Shown here one piece after another: positions 11,381 through 22,930 of a stretch of DNA of 64,000 nucleotides. The position numbers and the translations under genes were made by a program. The notes beneath the pieces are model-generated. The model ran no database searches and was not told the DNA's origin. It was given only the letters and a program-made list of their open reading frames with translations. Every line of letters begins with the position of its first letter. The stretch's first letter is position 1. The stretch spans positions 343,001 to 407,000 of the forward strand of contig CAJQUW010013620.1 in the NCBI GenBank assembly GCA_907163375.1, in the 5' to 3' direction. The DNA is from Prostheceraeus crozeri. Lineage: Eukaryota > Platyhelminthes > Polycladida > Euryleptidae.

Positions 11381-11926
11381 CTTCTGAAGGTAGATATCTT
11401 TACATTTGAGAACAGCTTTCGTAAATTGAACTTCAAATCGAAAATGTGCGAATCCATGGAAGCCTTCCTTGGATCGACATAGGATGAACCATGCATTGTA
11501 AGAGTCGAACATTTCTCTCCACTTCTGAATCTTATTCCAAGTTGGCGCTGAATCAGAGGTTGTTCTCCAACTTTCCTCAACCAACTTAAAACACATTTCC
11601 TTTTCATAGTCTTTTAGATCACCGCAACGTCGACAGATCATGTGTATGGTATGAAATTGGTCTTCATTATCACCATCTAGATATTTGAATACTTGGTAAC
11701 ACGGAACTAATTGGCACAGTGGATTAAAAAGCGTATTGGCAGAGGTAACTAAATTGCAAGAAATTATTCTCTGTTTTTGTTCAGGACTAGTGTTACGCTT
11801 CAAGCGTATCATGGGAGCACGAAATTCTTGGGCTTTCTTCAAATTGTTTCGCTTCAGCTTCCCACGCCATTTCCGGGGCACTGGTATCGTAGGATTCATT
11901 TCCATGAATTGGCCAGTTTCTGCCAT
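11381..11926 (-). CDS. NAA40: NAA40-like N-alpha-acetyltransferase, N-terminal coding exon (partial)
   Basis: NAA40 (NatD) acetylates the N-terminal serine of histones H4 and H2A using acetyl-CoA. This exon encodes 182 residues from ATG at 11926, ending in KCKDIYLQK before a strong donor (GTAAGT read on the - strand at 11380-11375), phase 0. The last 75 residues match the family: WREMFDSYNAWFILCR corresponds to the human segment ending DDRAWYLIAW, and GFAHFRFEVQF to AFSHFRFDVEC, the first strands of the GNAT fold. An acceptor (TTTTCCAG) lies 15 bases upstream of the ATG, with an in-frame stop between them, so translation starts in this exon after a 5'-UTR intron. The N-terminus is longer than the human one (about 180 against 128 residues to the same point) and basic (RKWRGKLKRNNLKK), as in NatD. 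The acetyl-CoA motif would be in a later exon that I did not find, so this could also be a retained fragment. Confidence 0.65.
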
Positions 11927-11945
11927 TCCTTAGGAAGGTTCCTGG

Positions 11946-12645
11946 AAAAAAAAAGAATTCGAATATGAAAGAAACTGATAATTGATGCTATGCATAGCCT
12001 AGCCCAGGAGTAACTAGGAACACACCATTACATTCAATCGCACACATGTGTATGCACATCGGTAAGCAAACAACGGTACACTCCCATGGACGTTTGTGCA
12101 TAATACACACGCGCACATTAAACAAAAACTAACCCCGCTCAGCTACATACATTGGGTTGATGAAGTTTCAGTGATATCAACAAAGAGAGTTGTCACTTTG
12201 CTTGACATTGTATTATTTTTTGTGATTTTTCTCCTGTTGATCTGTGATTGTTTAGAAATTCATGCTACACAGCAAGATGTTTTCCGTTTATCATTGGCTC
12301 ATTCATCGCTTTCTCGCCTATGGGTTTATGTCTGTTGGATACTCAGCTGTCTGGTTTTCGATATTATTTCCAAATCGCATTACTTGCATTATTTTAACTA
12401 AAACTATTCATGATATGCCTAGACATATGAAGTGCATTGTCCTATTGTTCCCTACATTTATCGCAATCTACGGTTTTCGACATGACTGCGGGCTCCCATG
12501 TACTTCAGACCTGTTAAAGTCTATCGTGCTTTGCATATGCTGCAATATTTCATTTAATTTTCGGACAACTCTGACTCTCAAGGGTTATAGCAAGGCAGTG
12601 ACACGCGTCGACTAGGTCGTCGCTCTTTTTTCCTACCTACTACAG
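11946..12645. other. 5' flank or intron of the NAA40-like gene
   Basis: Contains open frames of about 100 codons on the + strand (12096-12615), rich in Cys, Ile and Phe, with no domain. I treat them as chance. No promoter motif can be assigned with confidence. Confidence 0.35.
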
Positions 12646-12653
12646 GCTTTGTA

Positions 12654-15051
12654 CATAGAGGTAGAATATATCTTCCCTATTATCTAGAGGGCGGACGGCG
12701 TTATGGGAAGTGTAACCGGCATGAGGATTTTATCGCACGCGAAATGTGGGGCAAGAGATGGACTGTTTTGTCGGACAGTACAATATTGACTGAAAGTGAC
12801 AATCAAAATGATAAATAGAAATCGCACCTGTAATTAAGTGACAGGCTCATTCAATATCTTAGGTTTACGATTAGTTAAACATTTATGAATATTTAAGGAA
12901 TGTTCAACCTCTTAAATACATTCAAAAAATGGCAGGGAGTATTTGAATAATTAACTGTTAATTGAGGTTATTTGATTCTCATCAGATCCCTAATGAATGA
13001 ATTTCAACATAATTAAATGACTCAAGCGAATATGTAGGAAATGCAGCTTACCGATGTGACAACAACATCCAAAACATGTGTGATAGTAGCACCACTGTTA
13101 CATGCCGCGAAACAGAACCAATTTATTGCATTTTTGGCGGATTGAGCTTTTGTTGAGGAACAAGCGACGTTCTTTGCATAGACGGTCATACTTATGCAGT
13201 CTTAGTTTCAAATAACAGTTTATTACAGCACGAATAAGGGTCACAGGATGGGGTTCCGTAATTCCGATCTCATGATCTTCAAAGTGTTCTCCAAGACTTA
13301 TGAATGTTTCACATGGATTGATATATTGATTGGTTGGTGATTGAAAATCCGACAACTGGGACTTTGCGTCTCGTATCGATGATAAAACAACCGTCATTAC
13401 GCTTCAAAGTCAGCAAATAGTCTTTCGCGTATCTAAGGAATGGGTCCCAATGCATTTTATTTTCTTTTCTCAATGGTGACTTGAACCCCTTAGCGAACGG
13501 ATTTTTCGAATTCAAAGTGTCGAATAGTCGATCAATTATTCGAATAAAATGGCAAGTTGCTTCGCTGCCCTTGAATTGCGGCAATTTCATATCGTCTCGC
13601 AAAAAATCAAAGGCAGTCGCCACTGACGAGCTCATAGTCTGTGTCGCAATATTTACTTTCATTATAAGATTGCGATAATGTACATGACGTCCCGAAAGTT
13701 TATTTGCTAAAATCAGTGAATCCTTCATCTGCAATTTGTGTAGTTCTTGAATGTAAAACCAACGTATTTTTTCAGTTGATTCACCAGTTGTACGGGCAAG
13801 GATCTCGTATTCGGCCAATAAATTTCGCATTAACTTTAGCATGTGGGATGCATCACAAATCCAATAAATTTTGTCAGAAGTTCTGTATGGATGAGGAAAC
13901 CAGGTTCGCACTGTCTTTACGTCAAACGAGCACCATAGAAGAACTGCAGCTCTCAAATTTACAGACGAGCCGTCGGCCACAACGCTGAGAACGCTCAAGC
14001 CGATGTTTGACGCTTTTATTATGCACTCTTTGACCAGTGTTCGCAAATTTTCCGCGTTTACATGTTTTGTAAATGCGTATCCAACAGGGACTTTCCAATG
14101 TATTGTAGACATTATCTAAATGACCAGGATTACAATTGATCGAGCTGGCCCATTCGCGAAGTGTAGAAGGGTGAGGCAAACACAGAACATTCCGAACATA
14201 TTCATACGCTTTCGGAGAATAGTAATGTAAAGCAACTGCAAAATTAACCACTTTTGGGTCACTATACTGCCTGGCATGCGGATTTCTCTTCCGGTTTTCA
14301 AACTCATGCTTGAAAATGGCGCACGTGAGGTCGGAAAACGACTCTTTAAGGATTCTGTACACTTCATGGTCAATGTATCGTTTATCCAACATACCTTTTA
14401 AAATGTCATCTAATTTTTGTAGTCTTGATTTTTTCCGTCGACAATTCTGTTGCAATGTTCTAATTCAACGATGTAGAGAATTATTCCTTTCACGTAGACT
14501 TGTTATAATGTCCGTCGGATCTTTGGGTATAGAATACGAATGATCGAGGGATACGCGAACTTGTTTTTCGACGAGGGATACACGTGAAGATTGCTTGGTA
14601 TGAGCAGATCGTTTTTTCGGCGATGCACGTTTTTTATTCAGTCTTCAAGTGGGATGGAAAGTCAAAAATTGTTGGCACTGCCTCTGGTTGTAACTGTCGC
14701 CGCTTAAGTCCTTGCTTGCAATCCTCGCTGCGAAAATGTTCGGAGCAGATACGCGAGTGTTTACCGGGCTTAAAGCCGACACGACGAATATTTTTGATCC
14801 ATTTTTGGAGAAGCGCTGGTTTAGTAAGAGGAAATCTGTGTAAATTTCCTCGTCTTTTAATACAATTGTAAGCCGAACAAATGCCAACCATGGCTAACAC
14901 TCGCGTTTACACGATGCAGATAAACTGACCCTCAATCTTTCTGCCCCACAATTTTGGGGAATTCCCATCGCCATGAGTGTTACAGCTTCTCGCCGCGAGT
15001 CATGCACAGTCAGCGCTCTAGATATAACAGGGAAGATATTCTACCTCTATG
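12654..15051 (-). mobile_element. P element (P superfamily DNA transposon), internally deleted
   Basis: The element begins CATAGAGGTAGAATAT at 12654. Its other end, read on the - strand from 15051, begins CATAGAGGTAGAATATCTTC. The inverted repeats match over about 36 bases with two short gaps. It is flanked by the perfect 8-bp target duplication GCTTTGTA (12646-12653 and 15052-15059); 8 bp is the diagnostic size for P elements. Length is 2398 bp, and it encodes a THAP-domain transposase on the - strand with pieces missing. It could move only if supplied with transposase in trans. The unbroken target duplication argues for a fairly recent insertion. Confidence 0.9.
13098..14891 (-). pseudogene. 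P-element/THAP9-like transposase, broken
   Basis: The N-terminus is a THAP zinc finger: MVGICSAYNCIKRRGNLHRF (Cys-x4-Cys), then W-I-K-N-I, then CSEHFRSEDC (Cys-x2-His) and the closing LQPEAVPTIF. Next comes a segment (MQQNCRRKKSRLQKLDDIL to about 14110) like the region before the catalytic domain, then RNase H-like sequence: HWKVPVGY, VADGSSVN, ICDASHMLKLMRN, SSSVATAFDFL, FKGSEATCHFIRIIDRLFD, FAKGFKSPLRKEN. Relative to THAP9, about 80 residues are missing between GHLDNV and HWKVPVGY, including the first catalytic Asp (LILDAMSI in relatives). The frame shifts at that junction (about 14110). A second frame change near 13330 leads straight into the C-terminal SSIRQKCNKLVLF, without the usual FSQDH..E segment that carries the last catalytic residue. 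This copy cannot encode active transposase. Confidence 0.85.
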
Positions 15052-15059
15052 GCTTTGTA

Positions 15060-15624
15060 ATCAACACATTGATCACTATGCCTATGTATGGTCAAAGATA
15101 GCATTAGCTGATCAACATGAAATTGAAGACGCAATAACTCAATTCATTAAGTGAAGAATAATAAGGGAAACAAGAAAATATTCCCCAATCTTCACTCTAC
15201 AAGCTTTCCCCTACATTTTCTTACAGCATCAGGTATTATATTTTTAGACGAGGAAGAGATTTCTTAAGTGGTTATCTAATATTATATGCAAAATTCCTAG
15301 TGAACGTGTTTGCCGAATATGAACGTGGCAATATTCATGGCTATCTTTACACTAATGAGTGAAAATTTACGTCCTCGAAAATTCGGAACTTGATAATGGA
15401 ATTCCTCATAATAAGCGATAATTACATCAACCTACGCTTTACTGATTTGAACTTAATTGCAAATTTTGCGAATACCATAATTTAGATAATTTTCTAGCAA
15501 AACGATATCATCAGGGGTTTCAGGTTGAGTCCGACGTCACAATGAAAATTTTCGAGTCTTTTTGCTTGCACGACTAGTTTGTAGTTGTACTATAGAGCTT
15601 TGCGATTTTGCAATCGTGTTTTGT
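15060..15624. other. No gene seen
   Basis: A+T-rich spacer between the P element and the next foldback repeat. Confidence 0.4.
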
Positions 15625-15895
15625 TGATACCATAGAAATAAACTGTTTATCTGAAGTTCGCTAGAATGGAAATTGACTCAAGGTCGCGGCACATCCGAGG
15701 GAACTAAGTTGGGGCATGAAGAACCAATTAAAAGCTTCGATTTACTCATGTGACTGATTCTAACCCAATGATACAAACGTTGGCAGGTGCATCTAAGTGA
15801 AAATGCGTGCGATTTATGTGCCGTTATTGTGCATTGCATGAAGCTTAATTTCCATTCTAGAGGTATTATTGTTGTCAATTTCTATGGTTGATACC
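15625..15895. repeat. Foldback repeat, diverged
   Basis: Left blocks CCATAGAAAT, CTAGAATGGAAATT and GGCACAT (from about 15633 on) recur in reverse complement on the right as ATGTGCC, AATTTCCATTCTAG and ATTTCTATGG. Spacing is similar but the stretches between blocks are diverged. This is an old hairpin-type MITE or a partly decayed inverted repeat. Confidence 0.6.
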
Positions 15896-18800
15896 ATGAT
15901 GGATTCTATTGTTTCAGTGTCGTTCCTGATTGAGAAGTACTTCTTGCAATCCCATAGAACTGCTAAACAGTCTAAGAATGCCGGGGTAAGGGAGACTGGA
16001 GTGACTTGGCATATGTTTTGTAAAAAGGCTTGTCACTGTTTAAGAAATCAGGGCAAGCTGTCGGTATTGTGACCACCTTGAGTCACTGCCAGTACTTAAC
16101 CATTCCTCAAAGCCTCATTCATAAATGATCAATAGAATTCATATGCTTAACATTTTTATAATCGTGGTCAGGTGGGGTGAGTTAACATAGAGAGGTGTTT
16201 GTGTAGCGAAATCAGTGTAGGTGATGCTTAAATATTGTCAACTTCCGATTAATTGAAAAAGCATGAAGCCTTGCGCTTCACGAAGTTTAACGACTTTCAT
16301 GGCCATCGTTATGACGACGGCATAGATATCTATCCAGTCACTAGCGTGGGAAAGAAGAGTGGTGATCTGGATCAAAACAGATCAGTTGCTCCGACTACAT
16401 ATGACATTGGAGGGAAGATACTTTTGTGATCTATTTAACCAACACAATATAGGAAGGAGGGCCACAGATGCAGTAGATCATTTTTTGTAAAATTAAAACT
16501 TCGTTCAACTCCAAGCTTGGGGTATATGGACGCTAGCATCATTACCGATTATAATAATGACGACGAAAGCTGATAGCAACAGCTTATATATTCTTTATGT
16601 CAGGAGAAAAAAATTAATCCGCAAAAAGATAAGAAAATTTCTAATTTCTTTTCAGTTGACCTCATTATGCCTACCACTTATGAAAGCTATTTATAGCATT
16701 CAAAAAGCCCTAAACATGATATCCAATGTAGGCCCATGTAGCTGGTCGGTCTGTCACTTAAATAGAAGACAGGAGCCCCATAAAAATGTCTTTGATATTT
16801 ACCTTAAGGTCTTTTTAAAAAAAGAAGGCCAACTCTCCCCATCCCACCTTATGCCAACTCACCCCACCTCTACCCTGAATGGATGTTTACATCTAATGTG
16901 ACATATATTTCGTGTAGTCGCGTTGCACCACCACTCAAGTGAAGTCTTTGTTCTGATAGAACTTAAGATAGAATTCTGCTCTTCAACGAGTACCAGTATA
17001 TACACAGCACCCTGAGAAAGGTACTGCATCAAACTCCAAAAAGGCGATTTTTCTTCATCCTCGCCAGAGACATAAACGACTGAAGCAGGCACCGTGATAT
17101 TTTAACTGCCTGATGTGGAGATGGTCTCGGAAAAAGCACTGGTGATTTCATACCGCCTAGCATAAAAGCCTCTTCAGAGGACCCACATGCCAAGTCACCG
17201 CAGTCCCCCCCTACTTGAAATTGTTTCCAATAAAACATGTAATTTCCATACTTTCTATCAATTAGATCAATTATTATCATCAATTCATCAATTAGATTTC
17301 TATCAATTTAGACTTCCTTAAATAGCTGACGCTTCCATTTTTCACGAACCTCTTGTACCAGCGACGAAAATAAAACGAAGTGAAATAGAAGAAACACTTC
17401 AGTGGATACAATCCATTACTGAAACCACCCGATGATGATTTCCTGGAGGATATCTGAGATCGAAAAAAGGGTCAGTGACCATCCTAATGATAAAGTGAAT
17501 GCTAATTCGATGTATGTCATCCGAATTCCATGTCAAACACGGATAGGGATATTAATATTGGAGGGGACGGGCATCCATAAAAGGAATAAATTACATTTGC
17601 TTGCAAAACGGAGAGGCACGTGCCATGAAAGAATATAAGAAAATTGATATTAATTGAAAAAATAATCATAGTCATGCAACCGCCTGAAACTTTCAAGTAG
17701 GAGGTCTATTATAAAACCACTGTCACTGGGATGCAACTGCGGCATGGAGTGTTGGAGTGTGAACGGTAAGTCGGACGTTGATGTTGTTTAACAATGGTTG
17801 CCAATAATTATTGCTGTTTAGCAGTTGGCCTAACTAAAAGCTTTTGATGTTTAGATAATCAACATAATACAAATATTTCATTGCTGTCACTGGTGTTTAA
17901 CATCATAAAATATAACTGCTTGAAAATATTCAAGAAATCTATTTTCTTGTTTTCTTTATCAAATCGCCTTTTTCGTTTCCATTTTCGTGTTTTTGCTCTC
18001 TTTTAAAGTGTAAATTACAGCTCTTGTCAAAGTGACAAGAAATAATAAAATCGATAATCGCTCAATTCTACACATATGTAAAACTATACGTACATAAAAA
18101 CAAAGTGTTAATACATCGTCAACACCACATCGATCTAATTCATGCAGATTTTGCATCTCGAGCTCGCGGTACTGTTGTAATCATCTTTCTCTTTGAATTC
18201 TACGCTTTTGCATTCCATCTCATCATCAACGTTCACGACGTCCGCATTTCAATACTAAAACATCGAGACACTGAAATCATGAACTCACAAAATGCGCTAT
18301 CAAATAGAACCCGTGCTTGCAAAATCACATAATCCGCGGGTTATATTCGAGAACATACGGTAATCCCTTCAGAGCTCCTGAGCGATTTAGAACGTCATTC
18401 ATTTTCTCAGATTTGGACGAGCGTACCTTTCTTACAGCGGATGATTCAGACTTCGAATTGTAGCCCTTCTGTCAAAAATGTATTCAGAAGCAGGACATGA
18501 GTGTCTGGTACATTTCTTAGGTCGAAAACACGAAACTGAAAAGAAATACTTTTCCTAAACATCAGTTTCTTGCAATATCTGTCATTCCACTGCCGCAACT
18601 GATGATGATAGGTGCCTAATATATCTTCTGAAAAAATGGAATTGAATGAAATGCAATATCAAATCGTGTTATTCGATAACCCCAGAATACAAATTTTAGT
18701 TGCACATCAATGAGTGCTCCAAATATTTTTGCTCGATGACCAACGGTGATATGGGTCGATCTAGCATCATGATGTTAACAATAATTGATTTATAAGACTA

Positions 18801-18984
18801 AAGCAACCCCTCAGTCATGTGACATGAAAAAAGAAGATATTGATAACTACTTTCTTTTAAGTGAAAGCTCAGCTCTTCATTATTTGACAAAATAGCCCCT
18901 CCTACACAATTAATTTGACATTCATGAGTATCTAATCGTGTTAAAGCGAATGCCACACCGCACTCTTCGAATTCAACACATATA
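15896..18984. other. No gene seen over about 3 kb
   Basis: Scattered open frames under about 115 codons, none with a recognisable domain, splice-flanked exon or transposon end. TTATCAATT-like words recur near 17260-17310. I can assign no function. Confidence 0.4.
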
Positions 18985-20341
18985 CGAGGTATGATCAAAA
19001 AGTAAACGAACTTCTTCTCTTGACAATGCATGAATCATTTAAACTCATATTATTTGATATCACTGACAAGCTATGACATTGAACTTCTCTTAAATCACGA
19101 GACAAGATTTGAATCTGCATTGATATCTAACTGCAGCCAATAGTTACTGAGGTTATTGCTCTCTCTTTGCGAAATCAGCTATTCTTGTTCATTTGATCAC
19201 TCTGCCGACGAATTTCATCGAAAATTGACACTTCCCACGAACAGCGCATTTATGTAAAATTTTGTTACAAACTTGGCAAAACGTTTTCTGAAACATTTGA
19301 AATGAACAGACGTGTTTACGGCGACAACTCCTGCAGCCGAACCCAGTGTTATGAGTGGCCTTGAAGATTCAAAAGTGGACGGGAGTCAATTGAGGATGAT
19401 CATCGTTCTGGCCGGCCTTCAACATCAACGGATGACTCCCACGTGAGCCAGATCGATCAACTAGTGCATTCAAACCGACGGTTGACTATTGGAGAAATGT
19501 CTGACGACTGTGACATCTCTTTCGGATCCTGTCAATGCATCTTGACTGAACACTTGGGGATGCGCCGCATTGCTGTGACATTCGTCCAGAGACTCTTGAC
19601 ACAAGAGCAAAAGGACAGTCGTGTTGCCATCTGTGAGCTCCTGGATCGTGCCAAAGACAATGAATACTTTATGGAAACAATAATAACTGGCGACGAAACC
19701 TGGGTATACGGTAACGCCGTGGAAACGAAGACTCAGTCTTCACAGTGAAAGCAAAAGTTTCGAGGCCAAAGAAAGCACGACAAGTCAGGTCGAATGTCAA
19801 GGTGATGCAAACTCTCTTCTTTGACGTTCACGGTATTATCCACTACGAATTTCTATCAAAAGGCGGAACTGTGAACCGTTTATATTAGCTTGACGTACTT
19901 CATCGCTTGCGTGAAAACATCTGAAGAAAGAAGCCTGAGCTGTGGAGAAGAAAATCGTGGGTCTTGCACCATGACAATGCCCCTGCACCTTCATCGTTAT
20001 TGATTCGCCATTACTGTGCCAAATCAGAAACAGCTGTGCTTCCACAGCTACCGAATTCCCATAACCTTGCTCCAGTGAACTTTTTCCTTTTCCTAAAGCT
20101 AAAATTCACGCTGAAGGGACGACGATTTGATTCAATCGACGACATCAAAGAGAGTTCGCAGGACCAACTTCGCGACATTCCCAAGGAAGCCTTCCAAGAC
20201 CGCGCTCAAGAGCTGGAGACACGGTTGTGAGCGGTGCATTATCAGCAAAGGGGAGTACTTTGAAGGAGATAACTTTGAATAACTTGTATTCTTCTTTGAT
20301 AAATTCTTGGAAGATAAGTTCGGTTATTTTTTAATCAGCCC
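18985..20341 (+). mobile_element. mariner (DD34D) transposon, dead copy
   Basis: The left terminal repeat 18985-19013 (CGAGGTATGATCAAAAAGTA..) and the right repeat 20316-20341 are reverse complements over about 26 bases, sharing TGAT.AAAAA and CGAACTT. TA dinucleotides flank both ends (18983-18984 and 20342-20343), as expected for Tc1/mariner target duplication. Length of 1357 bp is usual for mariner. It carries a single transposase frame, now broken. Confidence 0.9.
19239..20230 (+). pseudogene. mariner transposase, broken
   Basis: The N-terminal helix-turn-helix region starts EQRIYVKFCYKLGKTFSETF (start Met not certain), followed by GRESIEDDHRSGRPSTS, RRLTIGEM and the first catalytic motif ITGDETWVYG. 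The second catalytic Asp is in VLHHDNAPAPSS. The third position is in NLAPVNFFLF, where the family has CDFFLF. Spacing is exactly 34 residues, but Asp is replaced by Asn. There is an in-frame TGA after YEWP (about 19343), another at 19746, further stops, and one frame change between 19748 and 19964. The C-terminus EAFQDRAQELETRL is intact. It is therefore inactive on several counts. Confidence 0.9.
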
Positions 20342-20343
20342 TA

Positions 20344-22204
20344 GTGGCTTAAACACATGTTAATCACACTTGACAGTGTCTGATAATTCAAGAATTTAGT
20401 GTCATAACGCTATCATGATCCCACATAACTAGTGAAGTTGCAGAAAAAAATTAAGCGAATGAATAAGGACATTTCCTCATCGAAACTAGCATAAAGATTA
20501 TATTGAGCACAGTTGATTACCAGTTAAAGACATTCTCCAAAGCGCATCGTATGTTCGAGAGATTTCTTGATTTCCTCGTGCTGCCTAAAACAATCGGTGA
20601 GGATGCGGTGTCGAGCTTATTCTATCGCCATCAATTTTGACGTCTCATCTCTGGAGCGATCATGCACCTCTGTAACCTCTGTTGATCCACAACCTTTTCT
20701 CTCACAACCGAAAACACTGTTTCAGTCAGATTACTTTTCGACTATTCGAACATTTTGTCACACAACAATGAAAAACATCTATTTTGTCACATTATACATC
20801 ATGATGTGCAACATTGCAACATCTGCCCATACCTGCATTTTTTGCATGCAATGACGGCTGGAAGAATCAACGATGACGAAAATTGAGTGATAAAGAAAAG
20901 ATGGTGCCCAAAAAAAAAGATTCAAGAGTGCGAAGTGACAAGACTATGAAAAGGCTTTCAGGCAGCGTCGTCGCCGAGGCCCCAATCTCCTTCTTTTGTC
21001 CTATAAGTTGAAAGAGTTTTTGAGAGTTTGATCACCCATGAAACCGTTGTGAAACAAATGCAAGAATAGGTACATGACTTTTACTAAGAACTCCAGTTGA
21101 ACAGACAAGAAATTCTATGTAAATTCTATGAACGTGAATGATCAACTAAGAGTCACCACCTATCACCTAGTGACTTCTAACATGTTTATTCCACTCTGAT
21201 TTGTTGTATCATACGCTATAATAATAACAATCACTTAAGAGATCTAAGAAGACATGAATATACTATAAACTTCTGTTGACCACCGAGGCTGCTGAATTCA
21301 TCACTACATATACTAGTCGGGAATCGCTATCTATATCTGACAAACGCTTCAGCTGCACATGCACATAAGACAAGTTTGAAAGACTGAATTGATGCCAAAT
21401 TATAAAATTTTTAAATGTTCATCAGGTTCAACTTGTTTATCAATGTATCAAGAATTCGATTTTGTATGTTTTAAGTTGTCATTAGCTACCATTGCTACCT
21501 GCCTCAAATCAGTAGTTAAGCATTCCTTCACAATTCTAATTTTTTGTCGACGCAAGTTGAATTATCCTGACTTCCGTTTCAAAGATATCTCTTGTTCTGT
21601 ATCATGTTCTATTGCATTTCATATTTGCGAAGCAACAAGAAGAGCATTCAATGAAGAACACTGAGAACCATTTGAGATTGGAGAAAGAGTTTTGACTAAA
21701 CTCATTGTGTTACCAATGAAGCATTCCAGTGGTCCAAGACCTTCCATGAAATTCCAAGACCAAAATCTACTCATGAGCTGAGAGATAGAATTGTAGCAGC
21801 ATTCCATCGACAAGCCCACTACAAGACGCGTGATACACCAAATTTCTTCAAGCGATGTGAAGATGTGTATCAGCGCCCAGGTCTGATTTTGACCAATTGT
21901 TGTGACTGTGTTAGTAGGAAACAACTTCCAATTTTTTTTGATGATACATTTTCGCGAGTTTTAGCAATAAAATTTAATTCATGACTATTTCTATCTTTTA
22001 ACACCACCCGTTTAATTACTGGCGGGCTGAACTGAATCATCTGTATATATGTTCTAACAACGATCGTGGTAAGGTCAAGATTTTAATTATGTCTAGGGCC
22101 CCTATCTGTTATGCCTCGCAAGACTTCAAGGAATTGTACATGCCAATCATCTTAGAAGAAATCTCCCACGCCAGTCCGACAACTGATCAGGGTGAACAAT
22201 GCAG
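20344..22204. other. No gene assigned
   Basis: Mixed sequence with no transposon ends. The stretch 21600-21950 has a less A+T-rich, protein-like look on the + strand but is closed in every frame. A short frame near 22100 reads ASQDFKELYMPIILEEISHA and could be a scrap of an exon, without support from splice sites. Confidence 0.35.
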
Positions 22205-22205
22205 A

Positions 22206-22930
22206 CAATAATAATAATAATAATGTAGCTTTATTCGTACTTCACAACCGGTGGTTATTCAGAAGTAGCGTTACACAAATCATTTATAAAATACATCAGA
22301 AGTAGAATCAGATAGAGGTCAGGCAAAGCGAATAAAAGAATTTTGGAAGCGCATTGTTCTTGATCTGAGTTTTCTGTTCCGACTACCAAGTCTTTCACTA
22401 TGTCGAGTTTCTTCGCTATCGTGAATAAGATGTAATGGGTGTTCCTCATCTTCTGCCTTTAATGCTAATTGCTCGGCCGTTCGCAAACAGAAGCTGGTAA
22501 TATCCTCTGAACAGCTAAAACCGAACAACTTGCACAATCGCTTTTCAAGGCTAGCAATATGTCTGAATCTCGAGGCAGTGATGTTGCACCACGCGGGATA
22601 AGCATAAGTCAAGATAGATCTTATCATGGTCACGTACACGGTTCGGAGCAATTGGTGGTTATTCGGCGAAATTTGCTTTAGGCAGTGTAGTAGATAAATT
22701 CGGCGTCTAGCTTTCGAAAGTGTGTGGTCGAGATGCTGTTGCCAATTGAGCTTGTTGTCAAGAACAATTCCCAGAAGTTTGGCAGAGCTAACTTCCTCGA
22801 TAATGGTTGATGATTCTGGGTCACAGAGAGCTGAAAGGTTGAGGGCCTTCTTAGATGATCTGCAGAGCGACAGACGTCTTCGTGCAAATCTATTGTCTGG
22901 ATGTTTGAGATGTCAAAAATCATGGTTCTA
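22206..22930 (-). mobile_element. CR1/jockey-like LINE, 3' fragment
   Basis: On the - strand the sequence encodes the end of a non-LTR reverse transcriptase: a KLLGIVLDNKLNWQQH-like segment with frame breaks, then LLRTVYVTMIRSILTYAYPAW, KRLCKLFGFS and the C-terminal SRTMRFQNSFIRFA. The strand ends in an (ATT)n run (22207-22222), a typical 3' terminus of CR1/L2-type LINEs. The catalytic core is absent, so this is a 5'-truncated copy. Confidence 0.75.

Noticed and set aside
12096-12615. Open frames of 101 and 117 codons on the + strand
   Set aside because: Low-complexity hydrophobic composition, no domain, overlapping frames equally open.
22080-22205. Exon of a helicase-like protein (ASQDFKELYMPIILEEI)
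   Set aside because: Only about 35 codons, no convincing splice sites, and the resemblance is from memory and weak.
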